Shown here: in pieces, positions 23,341-33,701 of the stretch
Layout of the letters: each line of letters starts with the position of its first letter
Numbering within the stretch: the first letter of the stretch is position 1
Source: Acanthococcus lagerstroemiae
Lineage: Eukaryota > Arthropoda > Insecta > Hemiptera > Eriococcidae
NCBI GenBank assembly: GCA_031841125.1
Contig: CM063106.1
Location: forward strand, 34,282,001 to 34,346,000
Reading direction: 5' to 3'
DNA: 64,000 nucleotides
Notes under the pieces: model-generated
What the model saw: only the letters and a program-made list of their open reading frames with translations
The model's database searches: none
Told to the model about the DNA's origin: nothing
Program-made: the position numbers and the translations under genes

Positions 23341-23640
23341 TTGGTGTTTTAGGTGTTGCATGTTCACCGTGTTGAAGGCGTTACCACATTCTTCTTTATT
23401 TGACATTTTCTAGTGTATGAGTGTCGCCGCCAAATTTGAACAACAGATTCGAACTCAGCGTGAAAAATTGAGTAAAAAACGGTCTTTAGTTAGAAATTTT
23501 TGATTTTCTCGAATTTTGAAAATTTCTCCATACTATATATCATGTCTTTTTTGCGGCGAAAAAAATTATTTTTCGGGTGAAGAGTCAGTCGTATTCAAAA
23601 CTGTCTCTACCCTTCATGATAGGCGTGGTTTATCATTCCC

Positions 23641-24326
23641 TTCACTCTCCCAATTCAAATGCAACTTTGTCCATCAACTGCGCGAATTGAAAAGTCCAGA
23701 TATACATATTAATAATTAACATCCGTTTGTATTGTTGGAAAAGGAGTAAAAGTAGAATTTTTTTAAATTAGGCCCTCAATACAAAAATGTGTGCTTATCA
23801 GGAAACGCTACGTCTGTAAACCTGCATTAATATTACGTTTTTTCAAAAAACACATTTTGTTGCTTGGTCGGTTTTTGCTTCACAGCATCTAAACAATTAT
23901 TATTCTTGAATAATATTGGGGCTGCGGGACGCGGTGGCGCGCTTTTGTCGTTTACCTTGAAACCCTGATCAAGAGGAATATTTTCACGTTGTGCAGTTAG
24001 GATTTCAGCCTTGGAGGTGAATGTGCTGCATTGTTTCTTGCAGGGCCTAACTGAGCAAACATGATACCTTTGTAAAACTTTTATTCTCCTAATAGAAGCT
24101 AGTCATCCTTGACTCATTTTTTACTGGTTTGAGATTTTTGACCATGGTAGATGGGTTGCATGCTGGATTCATGAAGGGGCAACGTATTACCTAAGCCGAC
24201 ATTATTGAACATTCATACTCTGAGATTGCTCTTGCTCAAGGTCTAGAATGACCTTTGATTTTGACTCCCTGGTTCCAAGGAGTTCAGTGAGTTATCGATA
24301 ACTATTTATCAACTACGCTGCTGTTA
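23641..24326. other. Unique-looking sequence between array and Gypsy element
   Basis: No gene, inverted repeat or known element was recognised. Confidence 0.4.
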
Positions 24327-24331
24327 TATAG

Positions 24332-24685
24332 TGTAGTATCTAAAATTCAAAAAATTCTTTTATCGTAACTATTTAGGTCAAATTCAGTTTTCACTTCGTC
24401 CGCAATACACTTAACATTTTTATTATTACTACTTCAGCATAATTGCAGTAAAACAGTTTAATACTATTCAGCAATACTCGAGTTCGTAACCTCGTTTCGA
24501 AGGAACCGACGGTTACCTGGTTGGAGGTTTGGACTGGACGATTTAGAACCGGGATAGACGTCGCTTAGTGAAGAACGCGAATTACACCAGTACGAAAAAG
24601 GGTTGAGTCGTTTTTATTTCGTCGAGAACGTACGCAGCTAGTCGGCGGTAGAGTGGTAACTTAAGAAACCAGAACCCACTCTACA
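24332..24685 (+). repeat. Gypsy 5' LTR
   Basis: Begins TGTAGTATCTAAAATTC and ends CCCACTCTACA. 354 bp. Confidence 0.93.
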
Positions 24686-24688
24686 AAT

Positions 24689-24706
24689 TGGCACCCAACG
24701 TGTTCG
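24689..24706 (+). promoter_or_regulatory. Gypsy primer-binding site
   Basis: TGGCACCCAACGTGTTCG lies three bases (aat) after the 5' LTR. It resembles the TGGCGCCCAACGTG sites that pair with tRNA-Lys in other elements. The tRNA assignment is an inference from that resemblance. Confidence 0.65.
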
Positions 24707-24795
24707 AATCCAGAATCGCCGTTTTTTTAAATCGATTGCCGACCAACCTCCGAATCCTTCACACGAAAATTCCAAGTGGAATGTTTTGAAAATTC

Positions 24796-24945
24796 CGGTT
24801 CTCAAACACCGTTTGGCACGTGAAAATTCTCCGGTTCTCCAACACCGTTGACCGTTGGCACGTGAAAATTCTCCGGTTCTCCAACACCGTTGACCGTTGG
24901 CACGTGAAAATTCAATTCCGATTCTCCAACACCGTTGGCACACGT
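24796..24945 (+). repeat. 42-bp tandem repeats in Gypsy leader
   Basis: ggcacgtgaaaattctccgg followed by ttctccaacaccgttgaccgtt recurs with 42-bp spacing (aacaccg at 24841 and 24883), with degenerate copies on both sides, about four in all. They lie just after the primer-binding site in the untranslated leader. Confidence 0.8.
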
Positions 24946-25019
24946 AAAAATTCCGACATAACACCTCCAAAACAGCATCCAGTGATCTCCGGCCAATCAT
25001 CAATCAAGACCCAGGACTT

Positions 25020-25719
25020 CAAGGATTAACGTAAGAAAATAACTGTAATTATACTCATAATTTTCATATACTTTTGCGAAAACCGATAGTGCGCCGCGAA
25101 ACTTAGAATTATTTAGTCACTTAAGAATCCCGACAAAATTTAATTGAACATTTTCGAACTCAAAATTAAAATTCCGAATTCCGTAAAACTCTCTGTCTGC
25201 ATAAAGGTTAAAGGTCTTGGAAAACCGTTCGCTATTTGGCCTGACCATTTCAACGGCTCCAATTCACTTAACGGCAGTTTTACGTCTTGTCAAAAGAAGT
25301 ACTTCTTTGACTCGACATACAGAGATTTTGCAGAAAATTTTGATTCTAAAAACTGGGCAATAATCAATGAGTTTTTATACTGAGCGATACAATCCTTACA
25401 CGGTTTGAAGCCTCTGTTCGCTGACGGCCATAGACGTCCAACAAGCATTCAGCCAACGATAAGGACACTCGGTTCTGTAATAAATTATTGGAAACTTCAG
25501 AGGTCACTGACGAGCATCTGGCTTGACCGGACAAGTTCAAACCACTGTTGATCTTCTGGTAATTAATTACCATAGAGACTCACTGACAAACGCAGAAAAA
25601 GTAAATATAACTCATATTTTGGAAACAACCTACATCACTTCAGCCGATATCTCACTACTGCTCCACTCATTTAGAAAACCTCACGATAGGAAAATCTCCA
25701 CTCTCTTTTCCTTCCCATT
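25020..25719 (+). other. Remainder of Gypsy leader
   Basis: A 79-codon reading frame (25144-25383, MNIFELKIKIPN...) and a 69-codon frame (25523-25732) are open but match no family I recognise. They may be upstream reading frames or chance. Confidence 0.35.
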
Positions 25720-27519
25720 TTGCAAGCTGTAAAATATTTCAAAATTGCGGAAAAAACAGTATCACCCTCTTTTTCCATTAGGAACCTACTGACTTCGCCT
25801 TTTAAACAAGGCAAGCAAAAAGAATTTCATTGGGTCTACAAGATCAATCAAAAAGAATTATTTTTCGCACTCGAGGAATTAGGACTCAGTACAAAGGGAG
25901 AAAGGAGAGAATTACGAAAAAGGCTGCACAAGAAAGTCAAGGGAAACCCCAATTTAGATAAAAACACATTATATAAGCTACTTTCATTACGATCTGGGGA
26001 AGTACTAAGCCCATCAAAATTCGGGAGTACACGCAGTTTACACTCTGACGAGCACGAGGATCCGTACCAACAACTACTAGAAGGAGAGGAGAATTGTACC
26101 GCAGACAAACACGACAACTTAAGGGAGCAATTTACTCAGTCGTCATCCCAAGAAATTGAGGTTCTCGTACACGACTTCCTTAACAGAACCAGAATAAATA
26201 CCACAGCGTTAGACGAGCTTTCAACAGCATTCGATCACGCAGAAGAAATGTCAACTAAGTGCCGCGTTCCCCGTTTTGACCCACCTAAATTCAGTGGAAG
26301 TAAATCAAAAATAGAAAATATTAATGAATTCTTCAATAATTATGAGCTTTCTTTACGTATAAACGGGTTCAGTGGAGAAGACAAAATTAATTTACTCCCA
26401 ACATACCTAAGCGACGAAGCTCTTGCATACTATACAGAACTAATCGTAAAAAAAGGCATACGGGACTACGACACCTTGAAAGCAGAATTTCAGGAAAAAT
26501 TTAAAATTATCCCAGAACTCTTGGAACTAAAACTATCTTCCCGTTTCCAAGGCGAGAAGGAAGACACTGACGCCTACATCAACGACATTAAAGGAATAGC
26601 TTACCACCTAAATCCGAACATGCAGGAACAAGATTTAATTAGACACATCTTAAGAGGGCTCCGCCCCATTGACCGAAAAACCATTGCATTTGCAGACAAT
26701 ACCACACTAAAAAAATTGGAGAAAAATTTAAAACAGTTAGAATACGTAAGCTCACTCGACCAAATAAGTGCCGACCAGGACTTTAAAAATAAGATCCAGG
26801 AACTCGAAAATAAACTGAACAAGATGACCACTACGGATAAGGAGGAACCTGACAAAAACACGAAGGAAGAAAAAACGAATACAGACTTACTTTCAAAAAT
26901 ACAGGAATCCTTACAGCAACAACAAACAGCCGTATTGGCTATACAAAAACTTGTTAGCACAAATCCATTTTCGACAAACATACAACAAAACAAACTGGAC
27001 AACAGTACAATTAGGAACACAAATCCATTCATAGAGCCGGAAAACACTATAACAGACTCACAGATGATAAACTACACAGGACAAAACCAACTTAATAATA
27101 AAAATAATAATGGAAACAGCAACAGGAACTCGAATAATCAACCGAGATATTTCAATAGTAACTATTTCCAAACTGGACAAAGAAGAGGTAACTTCAATAA
27201 CAGGAATAATGGCCCGCGTTTTGGTCAACGAAACTTTTCCAACCCCAATCACCAATTCTTCCCGGGAAACAACTGGCAAAACAGAAACCAAAACTTTGGG
27301 AACTACTCATACCAGATGAGAAACAATCTTCAATCCAACTGGATTCCCAGCCAGATCCAATACACGCAACCAAACCCTAATATTCCGCAAATAACCTTCC
27401 CAGCCGAAACCTCTAATCAGTTTCAAAGGGTAGCCCCTTTCTGCTCATACTGCAAGAAAAAGGGACACCAGGACAATAATTGCTGGTTTGGACCATCTTT
27501 TTCCACTCAAAAAAACTAG
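25720..27519 (+). CDS. Gypsy Gag polyprotein
   Basis: 599 residues. The capsid-like central region (PRFDPPKFSGSKSKIENINE, LLPTYLSDEALAYYTEL, FQGEKEDTDAYINDIKG) is typical of Gypsy Gag. A long Asn/Gln-rich, low-complexity segment (about 440-560) and a CCHC zinc knuckle CSYCKKKGHQDNNC near residue 574 follow. It ends TAG at 27517-27519 directly after a slippery heptamer. Pol lies in the -1 frame. Confidence 0.93.
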   Translation: MQAVKYFKIAEKTVSPSFSIRNLLTSPFKQGKQKEFHWVYKINQKELFFALEELGLSTKGERRELRKRLHKKVKGNPNLDKNTLYKLLSLRSGEVLSPSKFGSTRSLHSDEHEDPYQQLLEGEENCTADKHDNLREQFTQSSSQEIEVLVHDFLNRTRINTTALDELSTAFDHAEEMSTKCRVPRFDPPKFSGSKSKIENINEFFNNYELSLRINGFSGEDKINLLPTYLSDEALAYYTELIVKKGIRDYDTLKAEFQEKFKIIPELLELKLSSRFQGEKEDTDAYINDIKGIAYHLNPNMQEQDLIRHILRGLRPIDRKTIAFADNTTLKKLEKNLKQLEYVSSLDQISADQDFKNKIQELENKLNKMTTTDKEEPDKNTKEEKTNTDLLSKIQESLQQQQTAVLAIQKLVSTNPFSTNIQQNKLDNSTIRNTNPFIEPENTITDSQMINYTGQNQLNNKNNNGNSNRNSNNQPRYFNSNYFQTGQRRGNFNNRNNGPRFGQRNFSNPNHQFFPGNNWQNRNQNFGNYSYQMRNNLQSNWIPSQIQYTQPNPNIPQITFPAETSNQFQRVAPFCSYCKKKGHQDNNCWFGPSFSTQKN

Positions 27520-30500
27520 TAACCGAGGGGGCCAATGCTAACGAACGTTGCCCCCATTCCTCACAACCAGCCAGTTCTTCAACAACACAAATTCCCTCTG
27601 ATATATTTGATCTCCCAAAACTTAGGAAAAAGAAATCATGCGGCATTGAAAACCAAACCGCTGAAACTCCGAATATTGCAATTAAAATCTGTCAGACATC
27701 AACCAGAACAGTCCCCAACTTAGAAATAACAGTAACACTGAATAACAAAACAGTGAAAGCTATTCTAGACACGGGTTCTAACGTAACATTATTACAGGAA
27801 AAACTGCTACCACAAAACATAGCTTTAGACCCCTGTACCACAACACTGAAAACAGCCTCCGACTCAGATCTACAAATTCTAGGTGAAACCGAACTAACTT
27901 TTAAAATAAGGAAAATAGAACTAACCAACAGAGTGATAGTTGTAAGGGACCTAGCAGTACCATTAATACTGGGAATCGATTTCTTTATTCGACATCAACT
28001 AACACTGGACTTTGGAGGAAATAATATCAAAATAGGAAATAAAGGATCGATTAGTATCGACCCCAACTGGATAAACTCCTACTTTTCAAAAGAAAAACTA
28101 CTCGCAGTAACAGAGTCTTCCAATAAGATATTATGCGTTCAAAAGATCGAATTTCCACCAAAATCTAGTCATCAGTTTAATGTAGAAATCCCAGAGCTCC
28201 TATTTCAAGAGGTCATTAAATGCAAAAAGAATTTCCTCACATTCGAAAAGCATAACTACTTTGAAAGAAAAGGTATTGCAGCATACTCCAATCTGCACAT
28301 TGATTTCAATTTAAAGACAATACAGGTCACTCTTTTTAACTTTACGAATAGAACATGCACCCTATACCCAAATTCATCGGTAGGGAAACTAAGAATAATT
28401 GATAAACTCCGTCTAAAACAAGATGTACAAAAAGTCAACATTGTTCGGCAAGACATAGGGAAGGACACTGATACCCAAGTCTTCGATGCCCAAGGAACAG
28501 AAATTAAGATCTCTGAGCATTTACAACCCTCAGAAAGGAAAGAAGTAATCAAGTTAATCCAAAAATATAAACATATCTTTTCCTCAGACTCTGAGCTTGT
28601 ACGAGAAGCAAAGGTACCTCCATACGATATAATATTAAAAGACGACCAACCGATAGTCCAACGACCCTTCCGGCTATCACATGCCGAAAACGAACTAGTT
28701 CAAAAGGAAATCGATAAGTTGGTTGACAGTGGAGTCTTGTCGTACGAAAGCAGTCCTTATTCGTCACCCCTCTTCTTAAAGAAAAAATCGTCATCCACCC
28801 CTGATAAGCCAGAATACAGACTTCTTGTAGATTTTCGGAAGCTAAACGAAAAAGTTATTACGTCACATGAAGGTCAACCACTACTATCTGACATATTGTC
28901 TAACCTATTGCACTCCAACTACTTCTCAACTTTTGACCTAAACCAAGGCTACCATCAGATAAAACTCACAGAAAGAAGCAGGAAAATATGTGGGATAAGA
29001 TTCAATAATACGTCACAGCTCGTTTATAACAGACTACCCCAGGGATTAAAATCCAGCCCTTCAGCCTTTAACTCCATTCTATCCAACGTATTCCGAAAGC
29101 AATTATTCAAGTCTGTAATCCTATTCTTGGATGATGCAGTTTGTTACGGAGGGACATCTTTTCATCAAGCTTTAGCAAAACTAGAGGAATTCTTTGACAC
29201 CATCTCTAGATATGGTTTCACACTGAAGACAAAAAAGACTGTCATTATGAGCCGTGAAATAGATTATCTAGGTTTCACTATCACAGGACAAACAGTCAAA
29301 CCCTCATTGAAAAATGTACAAGCCATAAAGAACCTTCAAGTACCGAGAACGTTGAAACAACTACGAGGTTTCTTGGGAGCTACGGGGTTCCTTCGGAATT
29401 GCATCCCCAATTACGCAAAAATCAGCTTACCATTGACAGACCTCTTGCGAAACAGAACACAGGGGAATACTGAAAAAATAAGCCTAGATTCTGAAGGAAT
29501 GAAAGCCTTTTCCAAACTGAAGGACTTAATTAGCACTCGCCCCGTCCTCAATATCTTTGACCCAAACAAACAATCTTACATATATATAGATGGTAGTGGC
29601 AGAGCTGTGGGAGGCGTTCTGCTTCAGCCCAGTGACAAAAATCATAAAACACTCAAGCCTGTTAGTTTCTTCTCTAAAAAGCTTAGCGAAAACAAAAAGG
29701 CCAGAAAACCGGGATCCCTAGATTTAGAACTGACAGCATTAATAGACACACTCTCTGCTTTTCGACAGTATATAGCTGGATCTAAGGTCATTGTACGAAC
29801 GGACAACCGTGATTTAATTTATTATCGATCCATGAGTGCAAAAGATTTAAGCCCTAGAATGGCTCGCGTACTTTATAAACTACAAGCTTATGATATAAAA
29901 ATAGAACATGTTCCGGGGTCCAGGAACCAATTAGCAGATTTTCTTTCCCGGTTAGACACCGATTCACCACTAGCTGAAACTGAGGCACAGGAGAATAAAG
30001 TCACTTTAGTCTCTCAAGACGAATCAGAACACCCTTTCCGAACTGAGCAGTTAAAAGACCAGTCACTGAAGCAGATTATCGATTACCTTGAAGGAAAAAC
30101 TCAAAATCCACCTAAACAATACAGGAATTCCATCCGTTATTACAGCTTATCTGATGAAAACATATTAATATACAACAAAGTGGATTACTCCAAATCAAAG
30201 ACTCGAAAACTTTATGTCGTCCCCTCCCACTTACAGAAGAAACTCCTAGAAGAAAGTCATGATTCTAGCGCACACCTTGGATTAAATAAAACCATAAGAA
30301 AAATAGACAAAAGAGATTTATGGTACAAAGGGATATACTCAGACCTTCAGAACTACATAGCCTCATGCCCCAGTTGCAGTATTCACTCACCATTAAAAAA
30401 ACCGCTAGGCCTACTAAGGAAACGTCCAATACAGTCACTTACCCCCTTCGACATTATACAGATCGACCACGTTGGCCCTTTCCCCGTAAATCATGCAAAA

Positions 30501-31658
30501 AAATTCGTATTAAATATCATAGATAAGACTACCCATTTTGTAGTCAGTATACCAGTAACGGACACCTCGACTAAATTAGTGATTAAGGCATTAAAACAAG
30601 TATTCACTACCTTTGGAACTCCAAAAATAATAGAGCTTGATAATTCAAGTACATTCCGATCCAAAGACTTACAGGATTTTGCCGAATGCCATGCGATACA
30701 ACTAAACCACTCTTCCCCATACTCCAGCCCAACAAATGGTTGTGTTGAATCCGCGAATAAACGACTGAACAATGCGCTTCGACGAACTCTATCAGACCAT
30801 CTCAGAGATAAGAAAAATTACAACTGGGAAGACTTAATCCAAAATGCAACCTTCGCACTAAATACGAGCCCAATACTAAACTTCACCAGCCCGTTCTATT
30901 TACTTTATGGTCGTGAACCACAACTGCACTTCGAAAAAGAATACGAAATCCCACCTTTACAGAACTCAAAAACAAGACATGAACAAATTAACGACTTACT
31001 GGAAACTAGGGCGAAATTAGCACATTATGCAGAACACAGAATGTTAACAAACAAACAGGCATACGATAAAAAACACAAAGAACATATTTTTCAAAAGGGA
31101 GATACCGTTTACTTACAAAGGCCATTTAGAACAAATAAACTTACACCCCACTACTATGATGAAACCTTCACTATAGAAAAGCGAATATCTGATTTAAACT
31201 ATATCATTCGCAATACGATGGATAAGGCAAATAAACCATTTCTTGTCCATGTACGTAGGTTAAAGCCTGCTATTATCAGGAAAACTAAATTTCTTGTCAA
31301 TACTCCCTCACCTAACAAACCAATAAAAGATACAAACAGAACACAAACAATACGCTATCATATCCGGGAACAAATACCACAAGGTTCCAATACACCTCCT
31401 CCCCTCCTTCACCCCCAATCATTTTCCTTTCCGATATTAGGGAACCCACTGCAGAGGAAGAACAGGCACCTCTACAACAATAAAATTCCACTAAATAGTT
31501 GTGGACATGAAACTTCTCAACCTAAATTAAAATCCTTCGAACACCTACAACAACAAGTTCGAGAAAATGACATGCCCTTTCAATATTTAAGTGAACATAC
31601 CCACCCATCTTTCTTTCATGGACCTCCATATGATGTTCCATTCCCTGCCCCGTCCTAG
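27480..31658 (+). CDS. Gypsy Pol polyprotein (protease, RT, RNase H, integrase)
   Basis: An open frame of 1392 codons. Because Gag and Pol overlap, real Pol probably begins by -1 frameshifting at 27510-27516 and not at the ATG at 27480. Seen in order: protease AILDTGSNVTLL near residue 96; reverse transcriptase FSTFDLNQGYHQIKL, LPQGLKSSPSAF and active site ILFLDDAVCYG near 548 (FLDD instead of the common YLDD/YVDD); RNase H YIYIDGSGRAVGGVL near 703; integrase zinc finger (HLGLNKTIRKI to CPSCSIH, about 930-965). The D,D-35-E core is IDHVGPF, ELDNSS and NGCVESANKR. The C-terminal tail after the integrase is Pro-rich. No internal stop. Confidence 0.95.
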   Translation: MLVWTIFFHSKKLVTEGANANERCPHSSQPASSSTTQIPSDIFDLPKLRKKKSCGIENQTAETPNIAIKICQTSTRTVPNLEITVTLNNKTVKAILDTGSNVTLLQEKLLPQNIALDPCTTTLKTASDSDLQILGETELTFKIRKIELTNRVIVVRDLAVPLILGIDFFIRHQLTLDFGGNNIKIGNKGSISIDPNWINSYFSKEKLLAVTESSNKILCVQKIEFPPKSSHQFNVEIPELLFQEVIKCKKNFLTFEKHNYFERKGIAAYSNLHIDFNLKTIQVTLFNFTNRTCTLYPNSSVGKLRIIDKLRLKQDVQKVNIVRQDIGKDTDTQVFDAQGTEIKISEHLQPSERKEVIKLIQKYKHIFSSDSELVREAKVPPYDIILKDDQPIVQRPFRLSHAENELVQKEIDKLVDSGVLSYESSPYSSPLFLKKKSSSTPDKPEYRLLVDFRKLNEKVITSHEGQPLLSDILSNLLHSNYFSTFDLNQGYHQIKLTERSRKICGIRFNNTSQLVYNRLPQGLKSSPSAFNSILSNVFRKQLFKSVILFLDDAVCYGGTSFHQALAKLEEFFDTISRYGFTLKTKKTVIMSREIDYLGFTITGQTVKPSLKNVQAIKNLQVPRTLKQLRGFLGATGFLRNCIPNYAKISLPLTDLLRNRTQGNTEKISLDSEGMKAFSKLKDLISTRPVLNIFDPNKQSYIYIDGSGRAVGGVLLQPSDKNHKTLKPVSFFSKKLSENKKARKPGSLDLELTALIDTLSAFRQYIAGSKVIVRTDNRDLIYYRSMSAKDLSPRMARVLYKLQAYDIKIEHVPGSRNQLADFLSRLDTDSPLAETEAQENKVTLVSQDESEHPFRTEQLKDQSLKQIIDYLEGKTQNPPKQYRNSIRYYSLSDENILIYNKVDYSKSKTRKLYVVPSHLQKKLLEESHDSSAHLGLNKTIRKIDKRDLWYKGIYSDLQNYIASCPSCSIHSPLKKPLGLLRKRPIQSLTPFDIIQIDHVGPFPVNHAKKFVLNIIDKTTHFVVSIPVTDTSTKLVIKALKQVFTTFGTPKIIELDNSSTFRSKDLQDFAECHAIQLNHSSPYSSPTNGCVESANKRLNNALRRTLSDHLRDKKNYNWEDLIQNATFALNTSPILNFTSPFYLLYGREPQLHFEKEYEIPPLQNSKTRHEQINDLLETRAKLAHYAEHRMLTNKQAYDKKHKEHIFQKGDTVYLQRPFRTNKLTPHYYDETFTIEKRISDLNYIIRNTMDKANKPFLVHVRRLKPAIIRKTKFLVNTPSPNKPIKDTNRTQTIRYHIREQIPQGSNTPPPLLHPQSFSFPILGNPLQRKNRHLYNNKIPLNSCGHETSQPKLKSFEHLQQQVRENDMPFQYLSEHTHPSFFHGPPYDVPFPAPS
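27510..27516 (+). promoter_or_regulatory. -1 ribosomal frameshift slippery heptamer
   Basis: A AAA AAC in the Gag frame, immediately followed by the Gag stop codon TAG. It has the X XXY YYZ form and the register needed to place ribosomes in the Pol frame (next codons L V T E G). Confidence 0.8.
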
Positions 31659-33342
31659 CCATATCATAATGGACAACTCATTGTGTAATAATAAGCACAT
31701 ATTATTTGCCCTCAGGTACTAAAATATAAATATATTAATGTTACTGTACGCATCCTTTCCCCTGCCATGCCGGCACATATAAGCTGGATTCCCCGTTCAC
31801 GATACTATGCATATAAGAATCATTTACCCAACGTTAAATTCGGTATAATTTGTCACCTTTGAAGACAAACACGGCTGAAAATCCATCCATTGGTCAGATC
31901 TAGTATAAATCTATCTGTGTGTGCGTGTGCGTGTGTGTGTGTGAACTGACGAGTTCAAAATGAGTAAATGTTACACTGTGTACCTCTGAAAGATCTGGAT
32001 AACTGATAGAATGGATTCAACCGCGCCGACTCTAACGATATTTCCTTTCCAAAAGGAACCTCGTCCCTTATTCTATTTCTCATCCCCAGAAAAATTCCAC
32101 TTCAATATACCTGAAGATTTCAAATTACATGTCCACGCCTAACGTTCCTGTTTACCCACCCCAATCATGTAAAATATCACAATTACTCATCATGCTACTA
32201 TAGTATACTCCCAAATCAACGATAAGGATTTTATTAATAAACTTCGCAATATCTCAGCGGAATATGTAGACATGGGATCTAACATTGAGAATATCTGGAA
32301 TCACTGGATATTTTACTCTATCCTAGGAACGTTATTGTTTCTTCTCTTTACACTCTCTGTTGTCAACTCTTTTCTTATTTACAAACTGACAATATCCCTT
32401 TACAAAATAGAAGGCTACATGCAACACGATACAAAAATAAGAGAATCTAGCCTGTAACCTAGGCTTATGTATCGTGAATATTGCCTGCTGGTTCTGAACC
32501 TGTTTGATCGGATTTACCATCCTTTTCCGACATGACTTGTTCACCAGTCTTGTGATATATTACGCTGATAAAATTAGGTGAAAGTCAGTCTCGTCCTTCA
32601 TAACTGCACACTTCCTATAGCTTATGGTTTTCCCCTTTAGGTACTAATGGAGAATCGTTCATCTGTCCCAGAACGAAACGTCCATCCCCCATACCGGTTC
32701 CATCTCCTGACTAGATACAGGATTCATCAAACAGCTAGCACACCGTCTATACCGATTCTTCGAGACAAGTTTCGACCCTCTGGAAATCGCCAAAAGAAAA
32801 CATTTACGCGAAATATCCTCATCCTCTACAACAAACAAACTAATACTAGACATGTACAATTTACTCCTTTTCCCTCCTATCAGCATCAATGGAATTCCGC
32901 TGTTACTAAGAAACAACCTCCGCTTTCTTCACTCACTTCTGGTTTTCATAAGCTCTCACTCCACCGGTAATTAGATACCATTTCAGAGACAATATATTGA
33001 TAACTTATGTAATAACCGTTTTCACGTTCAATGTGCATATTATATAATTAACCTAAATTAAACCGTATCTACTTCACTTTCGATGTCAACTGCTTTTATT
33101 CAGCGTTGTTTACTTTTTATGCGTGTCTGTGCGGTATTTTGATATTTGTTTATTTTTCATGTATGCTGACGAACCAATTGTAAAAATTTTCCTTATCAAT
33201 TATTCGTAAATAATGGAATTATGTGTACTATATGTATTTTTTTTTCTCTCTCCTCTTTCTAGCGTCCACAGTCCACTCGTCCTTCCGGGTGCTTCCCTGG
33301 GAAATGGTCGGGAGACCATTTTTGTGAACAGGGGGCCGAATA
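31659..33342 (+). other. 3' untranslated region of Gypsy element
   Basis: A 1.7-kb stretch after pol. It holds the short membrane-segment frame at 32073-32457, a gt/gc microsatellite at about 31917-31942, a 107-codon frame at 32647-32970 without recognisable similarity, and purine-rich aacaggggg near 33328 that could be the polypurine tract. Confidence 0.5.
32073..32457 (+). pseudogene. Possible envelope-like remnant with one transmembrane segment
   Basis: The frame is open from 32073 to the stop ending at 32457. From ATG 32272 it reads 61 residues with a strong hydrophobic stretch (IFYSILGTLLFLLFTLSVV) followed by a short polar tail. A hydrophobic anchor near a C-terminus at this place in a Gypsy element suggests the end of an envelope gene. 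No surface-unit, furin site or fusion region is visible upstream, so a chance frame is also possible. Confidence 0.35.
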
Positions 33343-33696
33343 TGTAGTATCTAAAATTCAAAAAATTCTTTTATCGTAACTATTTAGGTCAAATTCAGTT
33401 TTCACTTCGTCCGCAATACACTTAACATTTTTATTATTACTACTTCAGCATAATTGCAGTAAAACAGTTTAATACTATTCAGCAATACTCGAGTTCGTAA
33501 CCTCGTTTCGAAGGAACCGACGGTTACCTGGTTGGAGGTTTGGACTGGACGATTTAGAACCGGGATAGACGTCGCTTAGTGAAGAACGCGAATTACACCA
33601 GTACGAAGAAGGGTTGAGTCGTTTTTATTTCGTCGAGAACGTACGCAGCTAGTCGGCGGTAGAGTGGTAACTTAAGAAACCAGAACCCACTCTACA
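33343..33696 (+). repeat. Gypsy 3' LTR
   Basis: 354 bp, one noticed difference from the 5' LTR. Confidence 0.93.
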
Positions 33697-33701
33697 TATA
33701 G

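Larger units (their letters stand above)
15850..23640. repeat. Large array of dyad-symmetric repeat modules
   Basis: About 7.8 kb made of three module types. Type A (~340 bp) occurs at 15850-16735 and 21100-23340. Type B foldback modules occupy 16740-20350. Type C (~350 bp direct repeats) lies at 20350-21060 and 23350-23630. In types A and B almost every segment is followed by its own inverted copy, so the array reads similarly on both strands. No coding frame, transposase or outer terminal repeats were recognised. Confidence 0.85.
24332..33696 (+). mobile_element. Full-length Ty3/Gypsy LTR retrotransposon
   Basis: A 9365-bp element flanked by the perfect 5-bp duplication tatag (24327-24331 and 33697-33701). 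LTRs are 24332-24685 and 33343-33696, both 354 bp with TG...CA ends. One difference was noticed between them (cgaaaaag versus cgaagaag), so the insertion is recent. It has a long leader, gag, and pol in the Gypsy order (protease, RT, RNase H, integrase), all open. A 1.7-kb 3' region holds a short membrane-segment frame. It could be capable of autonomous movement. Confidence 0.95.

Noticed and set aside
24689..24720. tRNA-like ttcgaatcc string
   Set aside because: Explained as the Gypsy primer-binding site, not a tRNA gene.
26601..27047. 148-codon frame antisense to Gypsy gag
   Set aside because: Hydrophobic-looking but only the mirror of the Lys/Asn-rich gag frame.
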